Source: Streptomyces malaysiensis subsp. samsunensis
Lineage (GTDB): Bacteria; Actinomycetota; Actinomycetes; Streptomycetales; Streptomycetaceae
Length of the DNA stretch: 64,000 nt
Assembly: GCF_024519315.1 (NCBI RefSeq)
Contig: NZ_JANIIC010000021.1
Coordinates: 1 to 64,000, forward strand
Reading direction: 5' to 3'
A program made the translations under genes and the position numbers. Shown one piece after another: positions 50,070 to 58,535 of this stretch (within the stretch, counting starts at the first letter, position 1; the number at the start of each line of letters is the position of its first letter). Below the pieces are notes generated by a model. That model did not search any database, was not told where the DNA came from, and was given only the letters and a program-made list of their open reading frames with translations.

Positions 50070-52165
50070 CGGAGGACCGCAAGGAGCGGCAGCGCGAGAA
50101 GTACCGTGCCGCCGACCCCGCCGAAGGACCGCTGACCACCGACCAGGGCGTGGCGGTCGACCACACCGATGACTCCCTCACCGTGGGCGAACGCGGCCCC
50201 ACCCTGATGGAGGACTTCCACTTCCGCGAAAAGGTCACCCACTTCGACCATGAGCGCATCCCGGAGCGGGTGGTGCACGCACGGGGCGCGGGCGCGTACG
50301 GCTACTTCGAGCCGTACGAGTCCTGTGCGGAGTTCACCCGCGCCGCCTTCCTCCAGGACCCGTCCGTGCGCACCCCGGTCTTCGTACGGTTCTCCACCGT
50401 GCAGGGGCCCCGGGGCTCGGCGGACACGGTGCGGGACGTACGGGGCTTCGCCACGAAGTTCTACACCTCGGAGGGCAACTACGACCTGGTCGGCAACAAC
50501 ATGCCGGTCTTCTTCATCCAGGACGGGATCAAGTTCCCCGACTTCGTGCACGCGCTCAAACCGGAGCCGCAGAACGAGATCCCGACCGGCGCCTCCGCCC
50601 ATGACACGCTGTGGGACTTCGTCTCGCTCCAGCCCGAGACCATGCACATGATGATGTGGCTGATGTCGGACCGGGCGATTCCGCGCAGCTTCCGGATGAT
50701 GCAGGGCTTCGGGGTGCACACCTTCCGCTTCGTGGACGCGCAGGGGCACGGCACCTTTGTGAAGTTCCACTGGAAGCCGAAGCTGGGCGTCCACTCGCTG
50801 GTGTGGGACGAGGCGCAGGAGTGCGCGGGCCGCGACCCCGACTTCAACCGGCGCGATCTGTGGCAGGCGATCGAGGCGGGGCAGTACCCCGAGTACGAGC
50901 TGGGGGTGCAGCTGGTCCCGGAGGAGGACGAGTTCAACTTCGACTTCGATCTGCTCGACGCCACGAAGATCATTCCGGAGGAGCAGGTGCCGGTGCGGCC
51001 GATCGGCCATATGGTCCTGGACCGCAACCCGGACAACTTCTTCGCGGAGACCGAGCAGGTGGCCTTCCATACCGGGAACGTCGTCCCCGGTATCGACTTC
51101 ACCAACGACCCGCTGCTCCAGGCCCGGAACTTCTCGTACCTGGACACCCAGCTGATCCGGCTGGGCGGGCCCAACTTCTCACAGATCCCGGTCAACCAGC
51201 CGGTCGCCCCGGCCCGCACCAACCACCGGGACGGCTACCACCAGACCATGATCCACAAGGGCACCAGCTACTCCCCCAACTCACTCGGCGGAGGCTGCCC
51301 GGCCCTCGCCGGGGCGGACGGCTACGCCTTCTCCCACTACGCGGAGCGGGTCGAGGGCCATAAGATCCGCAAACGGAGCGAGTCCTTCAAGGACTTCTAC
51401 AGCCAGGCCGCGCTGTTCTGGAACAGCATGACCGACTGGGAGCAGCGCCACATCGTGGAGGCTTTCCAATTCGAGCTGGGCAAGGTCGACGCGGTGCATG
51501 TGCGGGAACGCACCGTAGAACAGCTGGCCCATGTCGACTACGACCTCGCCTCACAGGTCGCCCAGGGCATCGGCGTGGCCATGCCGGAACCCGGCGCCAA
51601 CAACCACAAACCCCAGGCCTCACCCGCGCTGAGCCTGGACAACCTGCACGGCGACGGCTCGATCCGCACCCGCCAGATCGCGGTGCTGGTCACCGACGGA
51701 GTCGACACCGGCCAGCTCGCCCAGGCCCAGGAGGCGCTCACCGCCCAGGGCGCCGTCGTCGAGGCGATCGCCCCGCACGACGGCAAGGTCCTCGGCGCCG
51801 ACGGCAACGGCTACGCGGTCGACCGCGCCCTCCCCACCGTCGCCTCCGTCCTCTACGACGCCGTCCTCCTCCCCGGCGGCCCCACCGGCACCCCCGCCCT
51901 GGGCTCCGACAGCGCCGCCATGCGCTTCGTCCGCGACGCCTACCGCCACGGCAAACCCATCGGCGCCCTCGGCTCCGGCGTCGGCATCCTCTCCACCCTC
52001 GAACCCGAGGGCCTCCACATCGCCTCGGGCCACGGCCACGTCTGCACCGACCGCGGCGTCGTCACCGACACCACAACGGGCGCCGCCAGCGAAGACTTCA
52101 CCCGAGCCTTCACAGAAGCCATAGCCGCCCACCGCCACTGGAACCGCCCACCGGTCCGCTGCTGA
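50066..52165 (+). CDS. katE: Large-subunit catalase (HPII/KatE type)
   Basis: 699 residues: active-site VVHARGAGAYGYFE (His71), the distal LVGNNMPVFFIQDG (Asn near 144), proximal heme Tyr358 in RNFSYLDTQLIRLGG, and ~530-690 a C-terminal flavodoxin/DJ-1-like domain (IRTRQIAVLVTDGVDTGQLA, AVLLPGGPTGTPALGSDSAA) as in HPII-type clade 2 catalases. It destroys H2O2. GGAGCG precedes the ATG, which overlaps the DJ-1 gene stop. A hairpin terminator follows. Stress or stationary-phase control is likely from the family but no regulator is next to it. Confidence 0.95.
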   Translation: MTEDRKERQREKYRAADPAEGPLTTDQGVAVDHTDDSLTVGERGPTLMEDFHFREKVTHFDHERIPERVVHARGAGAYGYFEPYESCAEFTRAAFLQDPSVRTPVFVRFSTVQGPRGSADTVRDVRGFATKFYTSEGNYDLVGNNMPVFFIQDGIKFPDFVHALKPEPQNEIPTGASAHDTLWDFVSLQPETMHMMMWLMSDRAIPRSFRMMQGFGVHTFRFVDAQGHGTFVKFHWKPKLGVHSLVWDEAQECAGRDPDFNRRDLWQAIEAGQYPEYELGVQLVPEEDEFNFDFDLLDATKIIPEEQVPVRPIGHMVLDRNPDNFFAETEQVAFHTGNVVPGIDFTNDPLLQARNFSYLDTQLIRLGGPNFSQIPVNQPVAPARTNHRDGYHQTMIHKGTSYSPNSLGGGCPALAGADGYAFSHYAERVEGHKIRKRSESFKDFYSQAALFWNSMTDWEQRHIVEAFQFELGKVDAVHVRERTVEQLAHVDYDLASQVAQGIGVAMPEPGANNHKPQASPALSLDNLHGDGSIRTRQIAVLVTDGVDTGQLAQAQEALTAQGAVVEAIAPHDGKVLGADGNGYAVDRALPTVASVLYDAVLLPGGPTGTPALGSDSAAMRFVRDAYRHGKPIGALGSGVGILSTLEPEGLHIASGHGHVCTDRGVVTDTTTGAASEDFTRAFTEAIAAHRHWNRPPVRC

Positions 52166-52201
52166 ATTCCGCGGGCCGCGGTGGGGGGTGAGCGGCAGGG
52201 T

Positions 52202-52230
52202 TGTGGGCCGGAGAACGCCTCCGGCCCACA
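52202..52230 (+). terminator. Terminator of the catalase operon
   Basis: GTGGGCCGGAG pairs with CTCCGGCCCAC across a 5-base loop, 37 bases after the katE stop. An 11-bp perfect stem. No T-run. Confidence 0.72.
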
Positions 52231-53140
52231 CCCCTACCGGGGCGTCTTGCGCGAGGGCGCCTATTGGTCGAGGGCCCCTCTTGCGCGAGGGCGCCTTATG
52301 GGTGGGCCCCTGGCCCGCGCCCGGGCGTACCGGACGGGCCCGGGTACGAGTGCGGGTCGCGTCCGGTCGCGTCCGTTTGCCGGGGGCCGCCCGGGCGGGT
52401 GCGGGTCGCGCCCAGCTGATGGGCGCGACCGTGTGCTGGCCCGTTCGGCTCACTCGCGTCCGCGCATGGGGCGCGCCCCATGCGCGGGCCCCGCCGATGC
52501 GCGACGGGCCTCCGATGCGCGACGGGCCCCCACCTGTCCGGGGGCGCGCCGGTCTACGGATCCCGCCCGAGTGCTGGTCCGCCCGGATGCGGGGCCGCCT
52601 ACGGATCGCTCCCGGCCGAGTCACGTCCGTGTACAGGTCCCGACCAACGGGCCGCACCCGGCTGCGTCGCGTCGTGAACGCGGCGCGCCCGACTGCGGAG
52701 CGCGTCCGTGTGCGGGTCGCGCCCGTGCGCGGCGGGCCCCGCCCGTCTGCGGATTCCACTCCGCATGCAGGGCGCTGCCAGCTGAGTCACGTCCGTCCGC
52801 GGGACCCGCCGGACTGCGGGACTCGCCCGCCTGGGGATCGCTCCCGGCCGAGTCACGGCCGTGGCCAGGTCCCGACGACGGGGCGCACCCGGCTGCGTCA
52901 CGTCGTGTACGGGCCGGGCCCGACTGCGGATTCCGGCCGACTGCGGAGCGCGTCCGGGTGCGGGTCGCACTCGTCTTCGGGGCACGTCCAATGTGCGGAT
53001 CCCTCCCGGCTGCGGGCGCTCACGGGTGGGGCGCGACTGGGTTGGGCCCTGCCCCGCTGCCGGGGCCCTCCCGGCAGCGAGGTGCGCCCCGCATTGATGA
53101 GGCGCTGTTATGCGGCCGCGGCCTTGGGCCGCATTTCAGC
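52231..53140. repeat. Gene-free, repeat-rich low-complexity region
   Basis: I find no credible gene in about 900 bases. The open frames here give Arg/Pro/Gly-rich strings with repeated words (SLPAESRP) and no domain. Two repeat types are visible: a 33-34-bp tandem pair (CTTGCGCGAGGGCGCC then variable half) at 52246-52311, and a ~120-bp imperfect direct repeat starting GGATCGCTCCCGGCCGAGTC at 52603 and again at 52835. Words such as CGGGTGCGGGTCGC and CGACTGCGGA recur throughout. It may be a decayed gene, an expanding satellite-like tract or a structural spacer. Confidence 0.7.
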
Positions 53141-53185
53141 CTCTCCGGCGATTGAGGAGCGGGGTTCGGGGCGGAGTCCCGGTGG
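53141..53185. repeat. Streptomyces-type dispersed intergenic GC motif
   Basis: The stretch CCGGCGATTGAGGAGCGGGG followed by TTCGGGGCGGAGTCCC resembles a very common motif in Streptomyces intergenic regions (variants of CCGGCGTTTGAGGAC...GGGGCGGAGCCCC). Its role is unknown. It abuts the end of the gene-free tract and precedes the mycothiol-isomerase-like gene. Confidence 0.5.
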
Positions 53186-53238
53186 GGGGCCGGGGGCGGA
53201 GTTCCCGGTTTCGGGGAGGGGCGGGGTGGGGGAAGCCC

Positions 53239-53814
53239 CTACGGCTCACGCCCCAGCAACGCCAAAAGCCGAGCCTGCGCATCCGCCCCCCGCGGCGGCT
53301 CAACAGGCGCCGCGAAAAGCCCAGTCTCCTCCAGATCCGCCGCATACGGCGCGACCTCCCGCACCGAAAAGTCCACCAGCGGCTTCGGAATGCGCTCATC
53401 CGCCCCGATGGCCCGCGACAGATCCCACGCATGCACGGCCGCGTCAGCCGTCATCTGGGCGCAGTAGTTCGTGGCGGGGCTCTCCCCGTACGAGAGGTCG
53501 ACCATCCGGTCCAGCGCCCCCGGCTCGCGGAAGGCGTCCCGTGCCGCGGCCGCCACCACGTCCCACGTGGCGACGGGGTCCTCACCGAGCAGATCGCCCT
53601 CCAGCTCATCGCTCTGGTCGGCGACGCTCGCCCCCTCCCGGACCAGCGGCGGCACCCACATCTGCTCGACCGCGAGATGGTTCACCAGGTCGCGCACGGT
53701 CCACTCGGTGCAGGGCGTCGGGTCGTCCCACTGATCGGGCCGGATCGTGTGCACCCGTTCGGTGAAGAGGTCCAGGGCCTCGCGATGCCTGACCAGCAGC
53801 GGATTCTCCGCCAT
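53239..53814 (-). CDS. TIGR03086-like metal-binding / mycothiol-dependent maleylpyruvate isomerase family
   Basis: 191 residues of the DinB-like helical fold: LFTERVHTIRPDQWDDPTPC, WTVRDLVNHLAVEQMWVPPL (first metal His), and ADAAVHAWDLSRAIGADERI (second His region). This is the actinobacterial TIGR03086 group, thought to be metal-dependent thiol S-transferases or of unknown function. It begins 6 bases after the holin-like gene stop on the same strand, so the two are likely coupled. Confidence 0.88.
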   Translation of the reverse strand: MAENPLLVRHREALDLFTERVHTIRPDQWDDPTPCTEWTVRDLVNHLAVEQMWVPPLVREGASVADQSDELEGDLLGEDPVATWDVVAAAARDAFREPGALDRMVDLSYGESPATNYCAQMTADAAVHAWDLSRAIGADERIPKPLVDFSVREVAPYAADLEETGLFAAPVEPPRGADAQARLLALLGREP

Positions 53815-53820
53815 GGGCGA

Positions 53821-54330
53821 TCACCCCGTCTGAGGAGGATGAGGAGGCTGATGAGGATAGGGGGACTGTGGGGGCTGGGGAGCCGCCCCACCCTCCGGAG
53901 CCGCCCCAGCCCCCGGAGGCGTCCCGGACCCCGGAGGCGTCGGAGGCGCGGAGGGCCCGGAAGAATCGGCGGGCCCGGAAGGGGCGGAAGGCGCCGACGG
54001 CGCGGGCGGCCCAGCAGCCGCACCGGGCCCCGCCCCCCGCGCCGCGGAGGTCTTCAGCCACGCGGCCACGCCCAACAACAGCACGAAAACGATCAGCGCC
54101 GCCAACCACGCCGGAAGCGCGATGGCGAAGAGCAGTACCAGGCACGCCGTCAGCGCACCCCCGGCGTAGAGCGCGGCCGCCGCCGCGCCGCCGTAGAGCC
54201 GGAACGCGCGCCGCCCGGACCGCTCACGCAGCTCCCGGCGGACTTCTTCGCGGACGGCCCGTGCGACCGGCTCCGCCAGGTCCCCGGCCGTGGGCAGGCC
54301 CGCCTTCGGGTAGGCCGATTTGTCACTCAT
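53821..54330 (-). CDS. Small membrane protein, Holin-X-like with Pro-rich tail
   Basis: 169 residues: an amphipathic N-terminal helix (EPVARAVREEVRRELRERSG), two membrane helices (~50-93, LYAGGALTACLVLLFAIALP and AWLAALIVFVLLLGVAAW), then a 65-residue tail of Pro/Gly/Ala/Ser only. The N-part resembles the actinobacterial phage holin family X proteins, which are widespread and not necessarily phage-related. Function unknown. Transcribed into the TIGR03086-like gene. Confidence 0.7.
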   Translation of the reverse strand: MSDKSAYPKAGLPTAGDLAEPVARAVREEVRRELRERSGRRAFRLYGGAAAAALYAGGALTACLVLLFAIALPAWLAALIVFVLLLGVAAWLKTSAARGAGPGAAAGPPAPSAPSAPSGPADSSGPSAPPTPPGSGTPPGAGAAPEGGAAPQPPQSPYPHQPPHPPQTG

Positions 54331-54631
54331 GTGCCGCCGGGTACCCGTGCCTCGCCCGCGTTAACACGCACACGGCACGGGTACACGGCCACATCCGCAA
54401 GGCACGGCGTCGGACGGGGCCCCTGATTTCCCACGTCCGACGCCGCTCCTCACTCCCTACGGGCCGCTCGGCCGCACGACGAGTCCCCATCCCCTGAGAC
54501 CCTCAAACGTCGACCCCGAACCGGGCCCCAAACGTCCTGGACGACGTCGTCCTGACGACCTCGTGTCGATGCCGCCGAGACGGGTACGCGTGGGGGACCC
54601 GAAACCGGGACGCGACACCTGGAGGGAGTAC
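54331..54631. promoter_or_regulatory. Divergent intergenic region with two inverted repeats
   Basis: 301 bases between the divergent holin-like gene and a small hypothetical gene. Two perfect inverted repeats are present: GTACCCGTGCC at 54341-54351 with GGCACGGGTAC at 54374-54384, and CGGCGTCGGACG at 54405-54416 with CGTCCGACGCCG at 54434-54445. They could be terminators, operators or RNA structures. GGAGGGAG sits before the plus-strand start at 54632. No gene. Confidence 0.6.
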
Positions 54632-55042
54632 ATGCGAGGCGAGACGGCGATGGAGCGGTTCCGGGCGGGCCGGATGCCCTCGGGCGGGCGCGTGGAAGCC
54701 GCCGAGGGGGTTCCGGCGCTGGTCGACGCGGCGGGCGAACACCGCATAGGCTCGTTGCTGATACGCCCCGACGGGCCCGACCTCCACCGCGAGGTATGGG
54801 TGGGCACCGAACCGGACCAGCTGGCCTTGCGCCGTACCGATGTCCAGTATCCGGGCGACTCCCGGCCGTCCCCGGCCCGCGCCGACGACGCGCCGATCCG
54901 CTCGGCCGCGGTCACCGGCGCCGAGGTGCTGACGGTGTCGCCGTCGGCCGACGGGGGCACGAACGGCGGCGACATCCCGGTGGGCGGCCTCGGCGCGCTG
55001 CTGCGCTGGCCGTACGAGGGCGGCACGAGCGGCATGAACTGA
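54632..55042 (+). CDS. Conserved-looking hypothetical protein
   Basis: 136 residues (MRGETAMERFRAGRMPSGGR start). I do not recognise a domain; there is a short region EHRIGSLLIRPDGPDLHREV, LRRTDVQYPGDSRP and a Gly-rich end LGALLRWPYEGGTSGMN. No signal or membrane helix. GGAGGGAG at the right distance supports the start at 54632; an upstream in-frame ATG at 54563 has none. Strong GC third positions support coding. It is 89 bases from the DUF2795 gene on the same strand. Confidence 0.6.
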   Translation: MRGETAMERFRAGRMPSGGRVEAAEGVPALVDAAGEHRIGSLLIRPDGPDLHREVWVGTEPDQLALRRTDVQYPGDSRPSPARADDAPIRSAAVTGAEVLTVSPSADGGTNGGDIPVGGLGALLRWPYEGGTSGMN

Positions 55043-55131
55043 CACACCGCGACCCGATACACCGCGACCGACACACCCCCGGGAACGACCGACCCGGGAG
55101 ACATACGGACCCGCTGAGGAAGGGGACCGAC

Positions 55132-55515
55132 ATGCAGCGAGGCAGCGATCGGCTGAGCGTCCACAAGGACGATGAGATGAAGCACGAGCTCCAGGGGCTG
55201 ATCCGCTCCGGGCACCCGACCCGCGCCGAGGAGTGGCACGACCCGGAGCCGGCCGCCGACGACGACCCGGAGGTGACCCTGGGGCCGGTCCCGGCGCGGG
55301 GGACGACCGGTGAGGCCGAGGCGGTGCGGTTCGAGTTCGCGCGCCGACTGGGACGTACGTCGTTCCCCGCCGACCGTGAGGGGCTGCTGAGCGTCCTCGA
55401 GGACCGGCACGCACCGGACGGTCTGATCGCTCTGGCCGAGGAGCTGCCCACGGACCGGACGTTCCACACGGTGCAGGAGGTGGTCTCGGCGCTGGGGCTG
55501 CGCCCGAGCACGTAG
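55132..55515 (+). CDS. DUF2795-domain protein
   Basis: 127 residues. The C-terminal half (~65-125: FARRLGRTSFPADREGLLSV, then GLIALAEELPTDRTFHTVQE) matches DUF2795, a small helical domain with L-x-x-x-x-FPA-x-k-x-L-l spacing. The N-terminal half is charged and disordered (SVHKDDEMKHELQGLIRSGH, then repeated Asp/Glu-Pro). GAGGAAGGGGA is upstream. Function unknown; such proteins are common and small in actinobacteria and often sit near stress genes. Confidence 0.8.
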   Translation: MQRGSDRLSVHKDDEMKHELQGLIRSGHPTRAEEWHDPEPAADDDPEVTLGPVPARGTTGEAEAVRFEFARRLGRTSFPADREGLLSVLEDRHAPDGLIALAEELPTDRTFHTVQEVVSALGLRPST

Positions 55516-55683
55516 GCCCGAGCACGTAGAAACGGCGCGCACGGCGCGTACGGCGTACGGCGCGTACACGTAGGGACCGCCACGCGGGGACGGTGCGCGG
55601 GGACGGTGCGTATCCGTCGCGCATAGCCCCGCCGCACGCGGGTACTGCGGGCAGCACATCACCCACGAAGGGGAGATGGACAG

Positions 55684-56067
55684 ATGTCCCAGAACCCACC
55701 TCGCTATGTGCGGGAGGTCATGACGCGACCCGCGATCTGGGTGCACCCCGACGCCTCACTGGTGGAGGCCGCTCAGCTGATGCGCGCACAGGACATCGGC
55801 GATGTGCTGGTCGCCGGCGACGGGGAGCTGCTCGGTGTGCTCACCGACCGCGACATCACCCTGCGCGCCGTCGCCGAGGGCGTCGACCCCCTCGCCGTCA
55901 CCTGCCATGCGGTATGCACTCCGCACCCGGTGACCATCGGCCCGGACGAGGAGGTGGCCGAGGCGGCCGCACGGATGCGGCGGCATGCGGTGGGACGGCT
56001 TCCGGTGGTCGAGGCGGGGCGTCCACTGGGCGTGATCAGCCTGGGCGATGTGCTGGAGCCGCCCTGA
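55684..56067 (+). CDS. CBS-domain pair protein
   Basis: 127 residues consisting of two CBS motifs: VREVMTRPAIWVHPDASLVE, AQDIGDVLVAGDGELLGVLT with DRDITLRAV, then a second half CTPHPVTIGPDEEVAEAAAR and GRLPVVEAGRPLGVISLGDV. Tandem CBS pairs bind adenosine nucleotides; stand-alone ones act as sensors for partner enzymes. GGGGAG precedes the ATG by 9 bases. A strong hairpin terminator ends the transcript. Confidence 0.93.
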   Translation: MSQNPPRYVREVMTRPAIWVHPDASLVEAAQLMRAQDIGDVLVAGDGELLGVLTDRDITLRAVAEGVDPLAVTCHAVCTPHPVTIGPDEEVAEAAARMRRHAVGRLPVVEAGRPLGVISLGDVLEPP

Positions 56068-56086
56068 ACACCGGCCATCACATTCC

Positions 56087-56131
56087 GCCGAAGGGGCGGT
56101 GGGGACCGAGTTCCCGCACCGCCCCTTCGGC
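56087..56131 (+). terminator. Strong terminator after the CBS gene
   Basis: GCCGAAGGGGCGGTG (56087-56101) pairs perfectly with CACCGCCCCTTCGGC (56117-56131); the 15-base loop itself can form GGGA/TCCC. It is 20 bases after the CBS stop. Confidence 0.88.
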
Positions 56132-56157
56132 ATGAGGCAAAGCGGCCATGCGGCCCG

Positions 56158-56205
56158 GCGACCCCGTGGCCCTGCGACCCCGTGGCCCTGCGACCCCATG
56201 GCCTT
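56158..56205. repeat. Three 16-bp tandem repeats
   Basis: GCGACCCCGTGGCCCT at 56158-56173 and 56174-56189, then a third copy with two changes at 56190-56205. In the gap upstream of the methyltransferase gene. The remainder of the gap (56206-56321) shows an AT-richer patch and no gene. Confidence 0.8.
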
Positions 56206-56321
56206 GTGACCCGCACCGACCATGCCCGAATAGCGAGACAGATCTTCTCGTGATACGAGATGCCTTCTACGGTGGAGCCACCCGACCACCCGCTCACCGG
56301 TCCCCAAGGGGGAGTTCCGCC

Positions 56322-57131
56322 ATGCCGAAGGACACCGCCGTCTACACCCACGGCCACCATGAGTCGGTGCTGCGCTCGCACACCTGGCGTACGGCGGCCA
56401 ACTCCGCCGCGTATCTGACCGGCCATCTCCGGCCCCATATGCGGATCCTGGACATCGGCTGCGGCCCCGGCACGATCACCGCGGACCTGGCCGAGCTGGT
56501 CCCCCAGGGGCAGGTCACGGGCGTCGACGCCGAGGAGTCCGTCCTGGAGCGGGCCCGCGCCGTGGCCGAGGAGCGCGGGCTGGCGAATGTGTCGTTCGCG
56601 GTCGCCGACGTCCACGCCCTGGACCACCCCGACGACTCCTTCTGCGTGGTCCACGCCCATCAGGTGCTCCAGCACGTCGGCGACCCGGTGGGCGCGCTGC
56701 GCGAGATGCGACGGGTGTGCGCGCCCGGCGGGATCGTGGCGGTGCGCGACTCCGACTACGCCGCCATGACCTGGTATCCGTCCGTCCCCGGGCTGGACGG
56801 CTGGCTGGACCTCTACCGCCGGGTCGCGCGGGCCAACGGCGGTGAGCCGGACGCCGGTCGCAGGCTGCGCTCCTGGGCCCTGGAGGCGGGGTTCACCGAC
56901 ATCACCTCGACCGCCACGGCGTGGTGCTACGCCACCGAGGAGGAGCGGACGTGGTGGAGCGGCCTGTGGGCGGACCGCACGGTCGCCTCCTCCTACGCCC
57001 GGCTCGCGGTGGACGGCGGCCATGCCACCGAGGAGGAGCTGCGGTCGATCGCGGCGGCGTGGCGGACGTGGGGCGGGGCCACGGATGGATGGTTCGCCGT
57101 CCTGCACGGTGAGATCCTCTGCCGCGTCTGA
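56322..57131 (+). CDS. Class I SAM-dependent methyltransferase
   Basis: 269 residues with a full methyltransferase core: MRILDIGCGPGTITADLAEL (motif I), QVTGVDAEESVLERARA, VADVHALDHPDDSFCVVHAH, and VGALREMRRVCAPGGIVAVR. This pattern is of the UbiE/COQ5-like, Methyltransf_11 and 25 group used on many small molecules; substrate unknown. AAGGGGGAG lies 9 bases before the ATG. It is followed at 23 bases by the VOC gene, possibly co-transcribed. Confidence 0.93.
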   Translation: MPKDTAVYTHGHHESVLRSHTWRTAANSAAYLTGHLRPHMRILDIGCGPGTITADLAELVPQGQVTGVDAEESVLERARAVAEERGLANVSFAVADVHALDHPDDSFCVVHAHQVLQHVGDPVGALREMRRVCAPGGIVAVRDSDYAAMTWYPSVPGLDGWLDLYRRVARANGGEPDAGRRLRSWALEAGFTDITSTATAWCYATEEERTWWSGLWADRTVASSYARLAVDGGHATEEELRSIAAAWRTWGGATDGWFAVLHGEILCRV

Positions 57132-57154
57132 GCAGTTCAACTAGGCTCGCCCGC

Positions 57155-57508
57155 ATGGATATTCTGGGGACTTCACTGCGTGTGTGCGTCGACGATCTGG
57201 ACTCGGCGATCGCCGCCTACGAACGGCTGACGGGGGCCGAGGCGGTGCGCTTCCAGCGCGGCCCGGTCGCGGTCGCGGCGGTCGGCCCTTTCTTTCTGAT
57301 GAGCGGACCGGAGTCGGAGCTGTCGATTCTCCGCAAGATCACGGCGACGATCGCGGTGAAGGACGTGGACGAGGCGATCGCCGATCTCACGGCGGTCGGC
57401 GGGCAGATCGTCGCCGGTCCGCTGCCCGCGCCGGTGGGCCGCACGTTGGTGGCGCGCCACCCCGACGGCTCGATCTTCGAGTACGTCGACCGGAATCCGA
57501 TGGCGTGA
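57155..57508 (+). CDS. VOC-family (glyoxalase-like) protein
   Basis: 117 residues of a paired beta-alpha-beta-beta-beta fold: LRVCVDDLDSAIAAYERLTG, AVAAVGPFFLMSG, TATIAVKDVDEAIADLTAVG and LVARHPDGSIFEYVD. Metal-binding His/Glu positions are not all evident (His near the end and Glu in IFEY), so it may be a binding protein rather than an enzyme. Convergent with the DUF5709 gene 32 bases away. Confidence 0.88.
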   Translation: MDILGTSLRVCVDDLDSAIAAYERLTGAEAVRFQRGPVAVAAVGPFFLMSGPESELSILRKITATIAVKDVDEAIADLTAVGGQIVAGPLPAPVGRTLVARHPDGSIFEYVDRNPMA

Positions 57509-57540
57509 CCCGCGCGTGAACGCTCCGTCCGGCAGACCCG

Positions 57541-57999
57541 TCAGGAGGGCGGTCCCGGATCCTCGGTGGGCTCCTCGTCGGCGAACTCCTCGTCCTCGTA
57601 GAGATCGTAGAGATCGTCCACATCGCGGAGCTCATCGCTCTTGATCCGGACCGCCTCCTCCTCGGCGGACAGCCCGCTGGTCGAGCCCTCCTGGGAGTAG
57701 ACGTCCTGCTCGCGCGGGAGATCGGGGTCCGGCTCGTCGTAGAGCAGCCCCGCCGGTTCCGCCTCGGTGCCGACCGGCTCGCCCGTCTCCGGCTCCTCGT
57801 CGGTCAAACGCTCCTCGAGCGGCTCCCGCTCATGCGTCTCCGCGCTCGTGGTGTCCCGGTACACGGCGATCGTCGGCTCGTCCCCGGCCACGGGCAACTG
57901 CTCACGATCCCCAGCCCGCTGCTGCTCGGGCGTGCCGTCCTGGAGATCGGGCATCCCCTCGTCCTCGGGATCCGCCCCGGGATCATGCACTCTCCTCAT
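57541..57999 (-). CDS. DUF5709-domain acidic protein
   Basis: 152 residues, extremely acidic (Glu/Asp-rich throughout), from MRRVHDPGADPEDEGMPDLQ to EEFADEEPTEDPGPPS. A DUF5709-like core (LTDEEPETGEPVGTEAEPAG, then YDEPDPDLPREQDVYSQEGS) is recognisable. Function unknown; likely mostly disordered. AAGGAGG is 7 bases before the chosen ATG. Further upstream in-frame codons up to 58392 lack coding features. Confidence 0.8.
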   Translation of the reverse strand: MRRVHDPGADPEDEGMPDLQDGTPEQQRAGDREQLPVAGDEPTIAVYRDTTSAETHEREPLEERLTDEEPETGEPVGTEAEPAGLLYDEPDPDLPREQDVYSQEGSTSGLSAEEEAVRIKSDELRDVDDLYDLYEDEEFADEEPTEDPGPPS

Positions 58000-58433
58000 C
58001 TCGGCGCCTCCTTCCCGCTCACGCACCACAGCGACATCCGCGTCAACATCCGCGCCCGGGTGCCCCTGGACGGGCAGTCCTATGCGGACGCGGACGTGAA
58101 CCCGCGGCGCGACGCCCGAACCGGACAGACCGCGATACGGGAAGTCGGCGGCTGGCGGTCGCGCCCCGGCCAGCCCTCGTCCCGGGTGAGGCCGCCCGTT
58201 TTGAGCGCAAGCCGGACGGGCCGTTATGCGGACCCCAGGCCACGCCACGTGCAAGGCACAACCCGCCCGCGCGGGCGAGCCGGGCAGGCCCCGCACGGCC
58301 GCACACCACTCGCAGGACGCGGGCCACTTACGGCGCGACACCGGGCCATCCCCCTGGTCGCCGAAGACGTCCACCCCGGTGGCGAGGGCCACCGGGCATT
58401 CCGTGCACCACTCCTGGGAGAGGTATCACGGCC
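58000..58433. other. 434-base intergenic region without a recognisable gene
   Basis: Between the DUF5709 start (minus) and the oxidoreductase fragment (plus). Open frames exist on both strands but none has a domain or plausible ribosome site. A possible hairpin CCCGCCCGCGCGGGCGAG is at about 58265-58282. It should contain the DUF5709 promoter. Confidence 0.5.
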
Positions 58434-58535
58434 ATGGCCGGAACGACCCATCGCGTCGGCATCCTGAGCAGCGGCAACATCTTCGGCCGGTATGTCACCA
58501 GTCTCGCCCGCTACCCGGAGCTGGGCATCGTGCGG
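58434..58535 (+). pseudogene. N-terminal fragment of a Gfo/Idh/MocA-family oxidoreductase
   Basis: MAGTTHRVGILSSGNIFGRY then VTSLARYPELGIVR is the beginning of the Rossmann domain of NAD(P)-dependent sugar oxidoreductases (GxxxSGNIFGxY). After about 34 codons the similarity ends abruptly at a GC-rich repeat tract; the rest (catalytic Lys region and C-domain, ~300 residues) is missing. GGAGAGG precedes the ATG, so the fragment may still be translated, but it cannot be an active enzyme. It was probably truncated by insertion or replacement of repeat DNA. Confidence 0.8.

Noticed and set aside
52181..53155. Long open frames (324 and 525 codons) downstream of katE
   Set aside because: They translate to Arg/Pro/Gly/Ala strings with repeated words, no domain, no convincing ribosome site. 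High GC leaves long frames open by chance.
53821..54330. Prophage lysis gene
   Set aside because: Holin-like helices only; no endolysin, portal, tail or integrase genes nearby, and such proteins are common in actinobacterial chromosomes.
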